Source: Selaginella tamariscina
Taxonomy: Eukaryota > Streptophyta > Lycopodiopsida > Selaginellales > Selaginellaceae
Reading direction: 5' to 3'
NCBI GenBank assembly: GCA_003024785.1
Contig: PUQB01000248.1
Location: 124,001-188,000 of the forward strand
DNA: 64,000 nt
The notes under the pieces were generated by a model, which saw nothing but the letters and a program-made list of their open reading frames with translations, was not told the DNA's origin and did not search any database. Made by a program: the position numbers and the translations under genes. Position 1 is the stretch's first letter. Every line of letters starts with the position of its first letter. Positions 1 to 15,697 of this stretch are shown here, one piece after another.

Positions 1-960
1 CACAAGATATACATATAAACATTTGACCATATTTCAACATATATATAGACAAATGTTTACAAATAGGGAGTTATATGTTGTCCAAATTTGTATTATTGTC
101 TTATATCAATGTTAAAATGATAATAATAATAATTATTATTATTATTTTAAATAAAGTATTATAAATGTAAACAGTGATTTCATATAATATTTGATATATA
201 TGTCACAGAATAAGTGAATAATGCCAAAGAAGTACATATAAAACTTAAGGTAAATGCCCTGGCTCATCAAATAGATTTTTTTAATGTTGTTTTTTTTTAC
301 CTTTTTATTATAACATGAGCTGTTATTTTTTTTTTTAAAGTTAATTAAATAAACAATTAATTTATTTGTATTAGTGCTTAACTAGGGAAAAGGCAATGCC
401 GAGTGAGTTAAGGCGTTTCAAAACACACACAGATACGTATGTTTGTCCCTGTGCGTGGGTGTTATGTATATATGGATATATAAATATGTGTACATACATA
501 AAATGTGTATCTGTACCTTATTTTGTCTGTGTTTCCTACGAAAATATATACTACAAAGATATATTTAAAAGCGTGTTCAAAGTATATTTAAAAGTCCTTT
601 TAATTAAGACATTGTTTTACTTTTAAATTATTTCATAGTTAATATTTTAATACGAAGGACATCAATATGTTTATATCCTGATACTCTGTAGTTATTACTG
701 TCTTTTAGAAATTAATAATATCTTGAATATAAAGTTTATTTAGATGTATTTTTAATCTCTTCCATACTTATGTAATTATACTACTATGCTAATGTATGTA
801 TATAGTTCGTAATGTTAATCATATGTTGATACAATTGTATATTTTAGTTAAAACAATGTATTAAATACTATGTATTTATGAATATATATACTCAATAATT
901 ATGTGGCTGATAGTTCTTATTTGCAGTTATATTCTCATGTTTACACAACCTTGAAGAAAC
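1..960. repeat. Dispersed AT-rich noncoding repeat, 3' part
   Basis: No coding potential is visible. The stretch from about 20 to 960 is clearly similar to 34,330-35,200: the same order of a tagggagytatatg block, an ATAATAATA run, 'gagttaaggc.tttcaaaacacacaca' and 'ttaattaagacattgtttt'. Part of it recurs again at about 54,000-54,195. It therefore belongs to a multi-copy repeat family. The family type (degenerate LINE, LTR or non-autonomous element) cannot be told from the sequence. Confidence 0.6.
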
Positions 961-2215
961 TATTTAATTTTCGATCGAATAAATTTTATTTAGCATGAAA
1001 ACATAAGAAGTAAAAGTGTGATGGACTCTGTTACTGTAACATAATATTATTACAAGCTGATTAACTATTATGTATTAATCAATAAACCTATTTGACCATT
1101 AGTTATAATTAACAATATTATCTCAATATCTTAAAAACAAGGTACTTAATACAAGCTCATTAAAATATTTATATTAATCAATAAACGTAAATTAACAATA
1201 TTATTTATATACTTCATTTTCTTTGGTGCAAACGTCATGAATATTGTCTCAACAATGGCAACATGATAATCTAATTTGTTTAATAATTACTTAATAATAC
1301 ATGTTAGTTATAGAAAAGTTTAATCGTTATTTAACATTATTAATATTAAAAATAGGTTTGAAATAACTATGTTGTGTGTGTATACATATATCTTTTGCTG
1401 TGTTCATACTGACAAAAAAAATATTTCCGACGGTAATATGGGGACGGGTTTTAGCTGCCACTAATCAACGTTGTAAATTAATAATTTAATAAACGAGACT
1501 TTAATTATTATATATAAAGTTTAATGTTTAATTTAAGGAGCTAAACTTTATTTTTTAAATTGTATTTGTTTATTAGTTTTATAGGATACTTGGCAAGGAG
1601 AAACTTGATGGAAAACATATATATTAATAATTATAATATCTCTCTCTATATATAATTAAAGATCCCTCACTGCAAAGTCAACATTCTAAAGTTTATTTTT
1701 ATTAAAAATTCTACAACTAAAAAAAATTTAGTTTTTTTTTTTGTTTATTAAATTAAATTTTCCACTTGGCGTTAAGCATACCATCCTCATCACACAACAG
1801 TGAAAATTTTAGTTTGTATTTAATCTAATTTTATTTTATTTTGAGTTTTTATGAAAGGAAGCTGAGGATTTTATACAACATTTTAATAACTAACGAACGA
1901 ATTTATTAAAATTACTGAACAGATATTTTAAGAAAGATAAATTTCAATACCAACTATTAATTATACAGAAAACTTAATTATTAGATACCCTCTCGACAAG
2001 AAACATAACAATAAATATATCATATCCTTATTACATTTACCATTCCTATATGTATACAGATAATATATTATTAACACACGCATACACGTGTGTGTGTATT
2101 TACGTGCATAATGTTTATATATATATGTGTGTGTGTGTGTGTTATATCCTATAAAATCAATAAATAAATACAGAATTAATAAAGTTTAAAAGTCACTAAA
2201 TTAAACTATTTATAT
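961..2215. other. AT-rich intergenic DNA, no gene seen
   Basis: Very AT-rich DNA with short microsatellites, for example (GT)n near 2,085-2,140. I see no open frame with protein-like composition and no RNA gene. The only gene-like stretch is the short AAA-ATPase remnant near 1,420-1,475, listed separately. Confidence 0.5.
1405..1475 (+). pseudogene. Short remnant of AAA-ATPase exon
   Basis: The words 'ttccgacggtaatat' and 'gttttagctgccactaat' occur in the order found in the AAA exon at 52,199-52,471, but the roughly 150 bases between them in the parent are missing. It is a deleted, non-coding scrap of the Walker B to sensor-1 region. It probably arose from the same duplication that produced the larger inverted copy at 2,283-2,545. 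Confidence 0.5.
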
Positions 2216-2282
2216 CATTTTATTTATTATGATAAGTTTAATAAATTAAGTTTATTTATTAAATATCTAGAAAACACTTGAT

Positions 2283-2545
2283 TGCTATTACCTTCTTGGG
2301 AGCCGTTGGATTCAAGCGTCGTCTAGATCGAACGGTCGATTAGTGGCAGCTAAAACCATAATACGCTCGTCAGCTTTAGTGCTTAAACCGTCCCAGGCTG
2401 CCATAAACTTCCTTCGTGTTCACACCTTCCTCCACGTGCTCCCCAATATACTGTCCACCTCATCCACGATCGGTGCTATTTTTTTTGCCAGTGTGAACAT
2501 ACCTTTAGTTTTGCTTCTCAGCCTCCCCGTACCACTGTTATTGAT
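2283..2545 (-). pseudogene. Inverted copy of AAA-ATPase catalytic exon
   Basis: Read on the minus strand, this is close to the exon at 52,199-52,471. It holds the stretch from 'GRLRSK' through 'FTLAKKIAP' and 'VDEVDS' (Walker B), then 'AAWDGLS', 'ADERIMVLAATNRPFDLD' (sensor 1) and the exon end at 'PRR'. A deletion removes the VIF of Walker B, another deletion lies after the 'STWRKV' stretch, and stops follow. Intron sequence upstream of the exon was copied too: 2,560-2,760 matches 51,990-52,190 inverted. This is therefore a genomic duplication, not a retrocopy. Non-functional. Confidence 0.8.
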
Positions 2546-2999
2546 AATACAGTATATCAGCGTGTGTGTACACACACACACATATATAGAGAGAGAGAGA
2601 TTATTCTGTTTGGTAACGATAAGTACACAGTCACATATACACATATATTTACAGTTCGAGTAGATTAAGTGCATGTTATATAACTGATGTAACTATAATT
2701 ATATTAATAAACTTATCGTAGTTTATTATAATGACTAAAAATAACCAGATTGGATATTAAACTCTTGATACGTAACTAGTAACAACATGATAAAATGAAC
2801 TATGTTACAGTAACGATTAATGATAATAATTATATAGTTGATGAGATCATTAAACTATTATTTATTCATGAATAAACTGTATAATAACTGTAAGTGCATG
2901 TTAAATGAAACTGATGTAACTATAATTATTAATAAACTTATGTAGTTTATTACAATGACTAAAATAACCAGATTGAATATTAAAGTTATTATTTAGCTG

Positions 3000-4018
3000 A
3001 ATATACATATGTATGAACAATATGTATATGTATTACACACATACACTTACACATATATATACAAGGTTTGCTGCTGGTTACACATACGCATTGAAAGATT
3101 AATTATTGTTATTAGTAACAAATGTGTGTTTAACAATAAACTCATTAACTTAAGAATAACAATATCAAGTTAAGAATATTAAGTAGGCTAATGGTCAAGT
3201 TAAGAATATTAAGTAGGCTAATGGTCCAATTTAGAGCTAAACTTATTAAGTTAACTTAAAAAGGTTAGAGGTTCAACTTAAAGATAAATTTAGTAGGTAG
3301 GAATATTAAGAATAATAACTAGTTAAATAAATTTACTAGATTAAAAATAATAACTACATATGATACATATATACATCGGTACACACATACACTTACACAT
3401 ATATATACGAATATATACAGACATATATATCCAAGGGTTTGCTGCTGGTTACACACACGCATTGAAAGATTAATTATTGTTATAGTAAACAAATGTGTGT
3501 TTAACAATAAATTCATTAACTTAAGAATAACAATATCAAAATTAAGAATATTAAATAGGCTAATGGTCAATTTAGAGATAAACTTATCAAGTTAACTTAA
3601 AAAGGTTAGAGGTTCAACTTAAAGATAAATTTATTATGTAGGAATATTAAATAATAATTAGGTTAAATAAATTTACCAAATTTAAAAATAATAATTACAT
3701 ATGATACATACATACATCGGTAACACATACACTTACACATATATATACGAATATATAATGACATATATATACAAAGGTTTGCTGCTGGTTACACACACGC
3801 ATTGAAAGATTAATTATTGTTATTAGTAAACAAATGCATGTTTAATAATAACTCATTAACTTAAGAATATTAAATAGACTAATAATTTAATTTAGAATAA
3901 ATTATCAAATTAATTTAAAGAGGTTAGGTTTAACTTAAAATAAATTTGTTACATAGGAATATTAAAAATAATAACTAGGTTAAATAAATTTACCAAATTA
4001 AAAATAATAATTAATTAA
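3000..4018. repeat. Three-unit tandem repeat, about 340-370 bp period
   Basis: Three copies of a unit containing 'ggtttgctgctggttacac', then 'attgaaagattaattattgtta', then a run built on 'aagaatattaa' begin at about 3,065, 3,436 and 3,776. Period is 371 and then 340 bases. Each unit also has a short block 'catacacttacacatatatata' between copies. The third unit is the most diverged. No coding role seen. Confidence 0.8.
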
Positions 4019-5490
4019 AGATTAGATTTCTAACGCCCAAAACACTTTTACTTCAGAAATTTGAGAATTTTAAATAAGGACCATGAATCAACTAATAAAG
4101 AATAAGTATTTTTCATAAATGGGGTATGACGTGTGCACTGATATCTATTATAACTATTTTAATTGCACAGACTAAGTTAATCTCACCACATTTCTCATTT
4201 AAATAATAAAATATCCACCATTTTTGTTTTACTTTTACATTTTTTTAATGAATTATTAATTCATTAATTTTATAACACGGTTTGCATAATGCCACGTACG
4301 CAGTTTTATTAATTTATCAAAAATGTAGGTTGGCTAGTAGAATTGTTTTATTTAAAATGTTATAAATCTTTTTGAATAGGCTTCAAAAATTAATGACAAC
4401 CCTTTTATATCATCTAATATTCAATGGGAGAAGTTCCGCTAGATTCAAAATAATGTTTTAAGATTTATAAAATAATTATACATTCATGCATAAATCAACT
4501 AGAAAAATTAGATTAAAATCCATATCAATGAATTCATTAAAACATTAATAATATTATTATCATAAATTTTAATATTTAAATTAATATTGGGATTTAGTTT
4601 GAAAATAGAAATCCTTACTAATTTTAAAATTAAAATTAAAATACTTAAATTAACTTAAAAATTTAAGTTTAAAAAATGACAATGTGAAATTTTAATATAA
4701 TATAATATATAAAATATAAATAAATGTTAACTCGAATGTCCATTAAGTGCCATTTAACATTGAATATTAAGTCTTCCAAAACAACTCAGAAAACTTAATT
4801 TAAATTAGAAATTAAGGGTCCATCCTAAGTCTTAAAGTGATTACCATTTAAAGACGATTTATATGTGCCTTCACTTTAGAAGATTTTCACCACTGTGAAG
4901 TCACACAGTATAATTAACTTTTATAATCAATTTTAAATAAGCTTAAATTGACATTGACTTTCGAGAGTCAAAATATGTCTTTTCTTGCGGTGTGTTTTAT
5001 TATCGTACATTTAAATAAGATTTTTAAAAATATTAATATAAATAATAAGATTATTAATTTTATTTATTTTATATTAAAAACTTAATATAATTGAAAAGCC
5101 TACAATTAAAATTTATACTTATTTTATTTTAAAATAAAATTTAATAAATTTAAATTAATATCGTAAGGATAAAAAGGTTAAATGTAACCTTCCCCGCGAG
5201 GCGCATCTGAACGGCTTTTAAGATGACAAGAGACTTATAATAAATAATTAAAATTAAATTATATAATATTTAATTTAAAAATAAAACGATACACTCTAAT
5301 GTTAAGTTTGAAATTGCATCGATGGAAAAAATCATTACAAAATCAATATTATTTGTGATGTGTGACATATTTTGAACAGTGTAAATGGCATATGAACCAA
5401 TAATAACACCATTTAAATGTTTAAAACAATAACACCATTTTGACGTTATTTAAACTGTAATTGGTATTTTAAATTTATTTATATTTGTTT
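4019..5490. repeat. AT-rich dispersed repeat, related to 37,690-38,600
   Basis: 4,050-4,350 matches 37,690-37,980, sharing 'cagaaatttgagaatt', 'accatgaatcaactaataaag', 'gatatctattataactattttaattgcac' and 'cataatgccacgtacgcagtt'. The 4,560-4,660 part resembles 40,330-40,460 inverted. It is a multi-copy noncoding family. The final 300 bases run AT-rich into the end of the alpha-glucosidase gene. No gene seen. Confidence 0.55.
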
Positions 5491-8190
<2,700 letters not shown>

Positions 8191-8420
8191 AAATAATAAT
8201 TGGAGCACTAGCACAACCTTGAGAAAAGCTGAATATTTGGCCATAACACTGTGTATTATCTCCTTTAATTATCTCGACAGACAACCACGGATAAATTGTT
8301 AATTTTGATATATTACTGTCACAAATAATATAATATACATAGACCACATATAGATAATGTTGAATTAGGGGGTATATACTATCCATTGTAAGGGTATATA
8401 CCAGAATTCAAACAGGCGGC
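8191..8420. promoter_or_regulatory. Divergent spacer between GH31 and Spb1 genes
   Basis: Some 230 AT-rich bases separate the first recognisable exon of the minus-strand glucosidase from the ATG of the plus-strand Spb1 gene. Head-to-head genes this close could share a bidirectional promoter. However, a missing first exon of the glucosidase may also lie here, so this is inference from layout only. Confidence 0.3.
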
Positions 8421-11400
8421 TATGGGGAAGGCGAAGAAGGGAAAAACAGGTAGATAGGTTTCACCATCTCTCCAAGGAGCAGGGATGCAGATCGCGAGCT
8501 TGTCCAGCTCGATCGCAAGTACAGATTTCTCAATACAGCGCAATCTCTTATAGATTTGTGTGCTGCTCCTGGAGGATGGATGCAGGTATGTATTTCATAC
8601 TTACTGTTTTATTCAAGATAAGTATTGTATATATACACACATTTGTACATATATGAATGTATGATAAGTATATTTATACTATGTACTTGTGTAAGGTACT
8701 TTTTAATGCTACTGGAATCGGTATATACGCATTATGTAGTAGAGCTGAGTTTTATCTTAAGTATACTCCAGAAATTGCATACATGTCCATACGCACATAT
8801 GTACGGTAATACTCTTATTTATTTGAAATGTACAGCAAGTATACTTAATTATTTCAAAATGTCTACTTATGTTGTTCTAGTAATATTAGTTCGAAATATT
8901 AACTGTAAACGAGTATACCAGTGCAGTAAGTGACATGTATATAATGAAATTATTTAAACTCTCTTATTAAATATTGAGTTGTACTTAAATTGTATTTAAG
9001 TCGTAGTAATAAACATAAATATACTATTATACTCCAGAAGTTGTAGGTTTAAAAGATATAGATTCTGTGGATTAATTTAAAATGTATATTTGTTATATAC
9101 AGGTAGCTGTGAAGAGCATGCCGGTGGGAGCTGTGGTTATTGGGTAGATCTGGTCCCAATACGACCTATTCGTGGTGCACTAACACTACAGGAAGATATT
9201 ACAACTCCTCTCAGGCAACATGGACACTCGCTTGTTGACGTTGTTCTTCACGACGGTTCCCCAAATGTGGGAGGTGCATGGTTCCAAGAATCTATGACAC
9301 AAGCTGCCCTCGTTCTGGACTCCCTCAAATTGACTACGAAGTTCTTAACACCAAAAGGAACATTTGTAACTAAGGTACACATTCTCTCTCCCTCTCATAT
9401 ACGTACACAACTAGAGTAACGCACACAAAGTTCTTGCACCTGTATTTATTGTACCATACATATGTAATGTTGCGTGTAATTCTGTGGTAGGTCTTTCGTT
9501 CTGAAGATTACAAATCTTTGAAAATGTAATATGGCTATTACATACGTTTATGTATATACTTGTGGGCACATCAATATACTGTTGTTTTGGCAGCTGTTTG
9601 ACAAGGTTGAAACTACGAAGCCATCAGCGAGTCGAACAACTTCTGCTGAAATATACGTTGTTTGTCAAAAGGATAAGGGACCTGGATATATTGAACCGCA
9701 ACTTCTGGATTATAGACAGTGTTTAAAGAGATTCGAACCTCCCAAGGTAAGTTCGCTATGTAATTAGCTATATATTATGAGAGTTCTATTTACGTATTGA
9801 ACTAAGTTTTATTTTATATCTTATCAGGTTTGACGTTCTTCGAGGAACGAAGCAAAAGCGTCACCGCGATGGTTATAAAATAGTAGTTTTATACCAGTTA
9901 CATCACTTTAATGATAATATTAATCATTTATTTGCATACATTTTATAATATCAATGAACCATAACCTCCATTACCTTTGATGACGCTAATAGCACTCCAT
10001 AAAAGAGCATAAAGAAACAACTGATGAGGTATGATACATTTGTATGTTACGTATATGTGTGTGTGTGTGTGTGTGCGCGCTCGCGCGTGCTTTATGCTTA
10101 TTTCCTGATGATGATTTGTGTTTGTATAGATACAAGCCTTATGTGAAGATCTTCGCGTCATTGAAAAAAGGAGTTCAAGCAAATACTGAAGTATGTAGTC
10201 TCATCCATCTTATACATCACATACATGTATATATAAGATATACATGCATACATATATCCGTACACACTCATGGATATTTTATTGTGCATATATAGATGGA
10301 AACACGTATACATTCATAACATTTATATGGATCAAACACCATGTATACACACTTGTACTGAGTTTTAATGTTTTTAGGTGGCGTTTAAACGTTAGAAAAG
10401 CACTATCTACAGATAATAAACCAGAGAATAAGCTGCTAAAGCTGCAAAGGCAGAAGATGATGAAGACATGCTTGAAAAAATGGAGGAACTTAAGTCTATG
10501 ATGGATTCTAAGAATAAGCAGGCCAAGAAAAAGGAGTCAAAACGAAAGCAGAAGGTCCGTATATATTTACACCAATGTTTGTGTCCCTTGCGGAATCGAA
10601 CCAGCACATAATATACATAAGCATGAATAACATTGATATTTATGTATGTGATATACGTGACTTATGAATTATTTTTTTTTAGCTTAAAACGCGGACAAGA
10701 ACAGGAATGCAAGTTGACGTTACTGGGGAACAATACGGCGATATTGAGCTTTTTTCGCTTGCTTCTATCAAGGTTTGTGTGCGTGCGTGCGTGCGTTTGT
10801 GTGATGATATTTAATTGTACGGTCTCTTATGTATGCATATAGGTAAATGGATATGCATGTGCATCACAGGCGGTTTGTAATCCTGTACGCAACGTAGTTA
10901 TATATGGAAGTACATGGAGTGGTGATGTGTTAAACAACTGGCTTAGGCCTCTCCTTGTAGTGCATGATGTGGTGTATATAATGTCTATGTATATGTTATG
11001 AAGAATGATATGGTATGATCAGGCTAAAAATACGTTGGAACAAGATGCTGCAAAATCTGACGACGAGCATGAGAGTGCAAATCCTCAATGGTGCAAAGCC
11101 TTCTAAAGATGAAGATGAAAGTGATTTGGATGCTGAGCGTGAGAGGTGGGCGTATGTTTGTGTATACATAAGTACCATTAAATATATCTTATACATCTAA
11201 TGTATGTATCATATTTATTATGAGGTACATGTATGTGTCTATGTGCATTTGTATGGTCGGATGATTTAACATCATAAGTATTATACGACATATATATACA
11301 TTCAATGGACAAACACCCATGCATATGATCCATGGCACGTGCATCCGTACTTTGTATCTGTCTAAACATGTATATAATGTATGCGTGAGGTAGTTTATAG

Positions 11401-12179
11401 ACATCACTTGAACATGTATACATGTATATAGGCTATACTTTGTAAATATGATTTTTTGCAGGTATAATGCGGAATTGGAGTCATTTCTGGACCGGGCATA
11501 CGATCGTTATAGGAGTAAACGAGAAGGAAGTACTGCACGTCGCAAGCGTGCTAGGATGGGTGACTCGGAGAATGATAAGCTTTTGGAGGTAGATATTCAC
11601 ACATAGACACACACACACACACACACACACATGTGTGTGTGTGTACTTCTATAATATGCTTGTGTGTATGTATAGTAAAACTAAGTTATTGTTTTGAAGG
11701 AGGAAACGGATGATATAATGGAGGAGGATTCAAGGGACGACGAACAACGTGAAGAGGAGGAACCAAATCCTCTTCTTGTCTCCGTTCCTAAACATAACTA
11801 CAGAACAGATTGCACAACAATGGTTTAGTCAGGGTATTTTCCAAGGATTAAATGAACCACAGGAAACTGAGGACGAGATTAAAGGCTCGCAAGGTATGGT
11901 TACTGGTTACTGGTTATGTCTCAGCATATATCCATGTTTGTGTACGTACAATATACACATATCATGATGCACACACATACTCGTGTAGAATAATTATGCA
12001 GGCCAAAACCAATCAGGAGCACAGGACGTTGACAATGATGAGGAGATTAAAAACTTAAAGGGTATGCATGTGTGTGTAGTGATTGATGTACATTTGTGTG
12101 TATAAACAATATAGATATTTGACCCTCTTTAACTTTCATATTTTGTGCTTGTACTTAGTATACTAGTGATGCTAAAGTG

Positions 12180-12213
<34 letters not shown>

Positions 12214-13587
12214 GCACACACACATATAATCTCGTTTTGTGCAAACTGTAATTGATTAACTATACTGGTAACCATTATACGATAACTATTTATAATTTTA
12301 ATCTTGATTAATGTATTTATTGCTCTCTTACAGTTAAAACGCAACAAGTGAAAGAGAGTAACGACAAGAAGAATGAGGAACTACCAAATGAATTTCGAGA
12401 TAGTACCAGCAGAAGATTCTGACGAATCTTCATCGAAAGAGGAAGAATATGACAGTGATACGAAGGCGGAGATTCTAGCATATGTGAAGAATATGCTGAG
12501 GAAGAAAGACAGAGAGAGGATAGTCGATGATTCGTACAACAGGTACATGTTCAGTGACAAGGGCTTACCGGACGATCAGAAGAAACATTGTAAAGGTGCG
12601 TACCATGCTTGTATATGCATATATGTATGTGTGTGGAATTTTATTAGTTTATAGATGTGTAGATATCTGTAGACTGTATATCTACGTTTGTGTATATTTC
12701 TATATAGTTCTGATCGACATATATCATTGGTTTTAATAGAATATTTCAAATGGTGTTCTATAAATGTATGTGCTCGTGAAACTGTATGGGCGTGTGTGAA
12801 TATTCGTCTTCGTGAGTTAGTAGACACATTTGATATGCACTTAACCACTGCAATTTTTGTTATCTAGTTAACTAACTTCCCTACCTGCGTATCGTATATA
12901 TAAAAAATACCTCTGTGGTAGAGTCATGCATACAAACAGACAAGATATATATAGTTATGATATATATCGTATCTATATTTATGATATATACGATATGTGT
13001 GTATGTTGATTGTATGTATGTGTAGGTCCTGGCTATGAAGGCACAGTTCAAGGCCATAGATGCAAGGCCAGTGAAGAAAGTGGAGAGGAGAGTAATGAAG
13101 AGAATGGAGCAGGCCAAGAGCAAAGCTGCTGCCATTGCTGACCAGCCCGATATCTCTAACAAGTCCAGAAACACTTTGAAATATCCTCTCTCTCTCTCTC
13201 TCTACAATATGTAAAAGTATGACAAACTGAACTATCAACACACACACACACACATATATACATTTCAAGCATATAATAAGTAAACCTTATAATGATATTA
13301 TATTTATTATAACTACTTAATAATTAATGTAAATTATAAACAGGATGATGGAGAAGGTGTATAAGAAGGCAGCAGCCAGTATAAAGAAGCCCAAACGTGA
13401 GGTCGAAGTTGCAAAGAAGGGCGCGAGAGTAAAGAGTACTGGGAAAGGCAAAGTGCTTGTGGACCGTCGGATGAAGAAATATGCTCGATCAAGGGGTAGT
13501 GGTAAACCCGGTAAGGGTGGTAAACCTGGTGGTAAACCTTGGAAGGGTGGTAAACCTGGAAAGGGCAGGAAGCCGGGTAAGAACTGA
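8421..13587 (+). CDS. SPB1: Spb1-type 2'-O-ribose rRNA methyltransferase
   Basis: AdoMet-dependent nucleolar methyltransferase that modifies 27S pre-rRNA during 60S subunit assembly. The start is MGKAKKGKT at 8,421. FtsJ domain exons follow: 8,421-8,586 (CAAPGGWMQ, AdoMet site), 9,102-9,374 ([15 protein letters not shown]), 9,491-9,530 ([10 protein letters not shown]), 9,592-9,746 ([21 protein letters not shown]) and about 9,828-9,885 ([10 protein letters not shown]). Charged middle exons span 10,378-11,143. The Spb1 C-terminal domain comes from exons at 11,461-11,589, 11,700-11,893 ([12 protein letters not shown]), 12,333-12,590 (FEIVP.EDSDES), 13,026-13,170 and 13,345-13,587, ending in a Gly-Lys-Pro basic tail. 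Introns carry GT-rich microsatellites. Frame changes occur in several exons. Bases for the conserved DWFADD and INKPFTKE segments are missing at about 12,572-12,597, although a fragment copy at 54.4 kb keeps them. Confidence 0.88.
11604..11645. repeat. (CA)n/(GT)n inverted microsatellite in Spb1 intron
   Basis: A run of (CA)n is followed at once by (TG)n, making a dinucleotide repeat that can pair with itself. It sits just after the exon ending LLEV near 11,589. Similar dinucleotide runs occur in most introns of the host-type genes here. Confidence 0.8.
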
Positions 13588-15690
13588 TGGTTTTACGAAT
13601 TATAATAACTAATTATAATATATATTACTTTCTTACTTTATTTTAGAATTATAAAGTCAATAATGTATTTGTACATGTATATATTCTTTATATAGACTAT
13701 TTACATATGTTTTCAAGGTGTGGCTGTAAACCTGGAAGGATGGTTTTCCATATTATTATAATTATACAAAAAAGGGGTATACACGTGATAATAAATGACA
13801 TAGCTACATTTTTAATAAAGACACATTTTGTCTAATTCAATAATTTTTGATAAGATTTATAAAATGTAAAAAACTATAACGAGTTAATCAGACTTACCTT
13901 TATTAAGATGGAACATAATATAACTCTTTTATATATATATAACTTCAAATTTTCAAAATTATGAAAGCAATGTGTACCATGCGGCACTGAGACTTATTAC
14001 AAAAATTATTAAAATGAAACTAAATTATTTAGGGAACTTCATATAATATTTAAAAATTTGTAAATAACTATAATATACATGGTTAAAGAATAGTATTTTA
14101 AAGTTAAATATATATGAATGTACTTTAAAATTATGACTTTGAATATGATATATGAATGTATATATGTGAGCTATGAATATTGTAATATAGAATTTACTAT
14201 TTAGGAATACAAAAATCATCAATAAGATATAATTAAATTATTTGAAATACTGTGTTTATACTCTAATATTATTTATAAAAGGATTTTTATGTTTTATAAA
14301 ATAGATTAAACTCAAACTGTAAAGTAGCATACTGTATATAATATAATAACTTCATATAATATTTAAAAATGATTAATATAAATTTTAACTAAGAAATTAT
14401 TATTATTAGTTATTATTTAAAGTTTATTATTTTATTCATTTAAAGTAAATAGAATGATATAATTATATATATATAATCTATAGAATGAAACAAAATAAAT
14501 CTAATTTATAAATAAGAAAATGTTAGTAATTATTATAATATTGTAAATAACTATAATATACGTATTTAAAGGAAAGCGTTTTGAAGTTAAATACTACGAC
14601 TTTTGAATATGATATTATATGTGATTCATTGATAAATATGAGAAAACAACCTCATAATGGACTTGAACAAAAAAAAGATAAACTAAATTAAGAAGAAAAT
14701 GATGAGAGTTACTAAATATTTGCACTAATAAAAAGGACTTGTATTTTGATTACTGTAGTCATAGATATATGTTAACTAGTGTTAAATAGGTTAATTTTAT
14801 TATGTTAAGCATGCATGCGTTGTTCTGGCCTAACCTGTATATGAATATACATTTAAGTATATACATAGTAGGCTTGTACCAATAAATTAAACCCAATCAT
14901 TGTATACATAGTAGGCTTGTACCATTAAACCCGATGACGCGCCAAAGACTTAACCTAATCATACATGTTTATATAAAAAGTAACAGATTTAATGTCTTTT
15001 TTTTGTTTTATATTTTATTACAAAACTAGTTTTGAAGTTCTATAGTCAATATAAAAAGAAAGATTCACTTCAGCATAGTTTATAAACAATTTCACATTAT
15101 ATTTAAATTTAATATATTTTTCAGAGTGCGTCAACACACGTTCCATCATTGTTTATATTTCAAATCAAAATCTATGTATTGGCAAGTGAAATATATAAAA
15201 TTAATACATAATGTCGTCTTCGTCACCGAGGGTGTTGTCCTCAACTTTGACAACATGTGAATAACATATAAATATTTCATTTGCACCCATGTGACGCCCA
15301 TGTGAATAACAAATAAATATTTAATTTACACCCCATGTGAAGCCCGTTTGCATATTATTATAAATAATATAATGATATACTTACATTGGATCTAAACAAG
15401 TTTTTATCACCATCCACTGTGCACCCGTGTGAATCCTTTTTAAACCGGTCGGCACTGAATATGCTAAATGCATTTGTATTTAACTTACTTTGTCTTCCAG
15501 AATTATGATATTCTATTTAGAATACTTTTTTATATAAATCTTAAATAAAAACATTATATTATAATCAGGAGTGAAAGTTAAATAAAAACATTATTATTAA
15601 TATTATTATTAACTAATCAATAGTCGTCTATTGTTGACTTCTTTTATTCTTTCTTTCTTTCTTATCAAACCTCTAGAACAGAGTTTGACA
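13588..15690. other. AT-rich intergenic region with one dispersed repeat
   Basis: No gene seen. 13,700-14,330 is AT-rich, and part of it (about 14,095-14,200) is also present after the Spb1 fragment at 55,720-55,790, so it was included in that duplication. 14,755-14,970 is a dispersed repeat listed separately. 15,200-15,420 has direct repeats around 'acccatgtgaa.cc'. Confidence 0.5.
14755..14970. repeat. Dispersed repeat, copy at 21,250-21,440
   Basis: Shared with 21,250-21,440: 'tcatagatatatgttaa', 'cctaacctgtatatgaatat', 'catagtaggcttgtacca' and 'gacgcgccaa', in the same order. The 14.8 kb copy holds an internal duplication of the 'catagtaggcttgtacca' block. No coding content. Confidence 0.75.
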
Positions 15691-15697
15691 TGTTCTA

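Noticed and set aside
396..626. Plus-strand open frame of 76 codons
   Set aside because: Lies in a dispersed AT-rich repeat; the copy at 34.7 kb does not keep the frame, so it is chance.
2343..2663. Plus-strand open frame of 106 codons beginning MAAKTIIRSS
   Set aside because: Antisense of the AAA-ATPase exon copy; the same antisense frame appears at 52,065-52,418 opposite the true exon.
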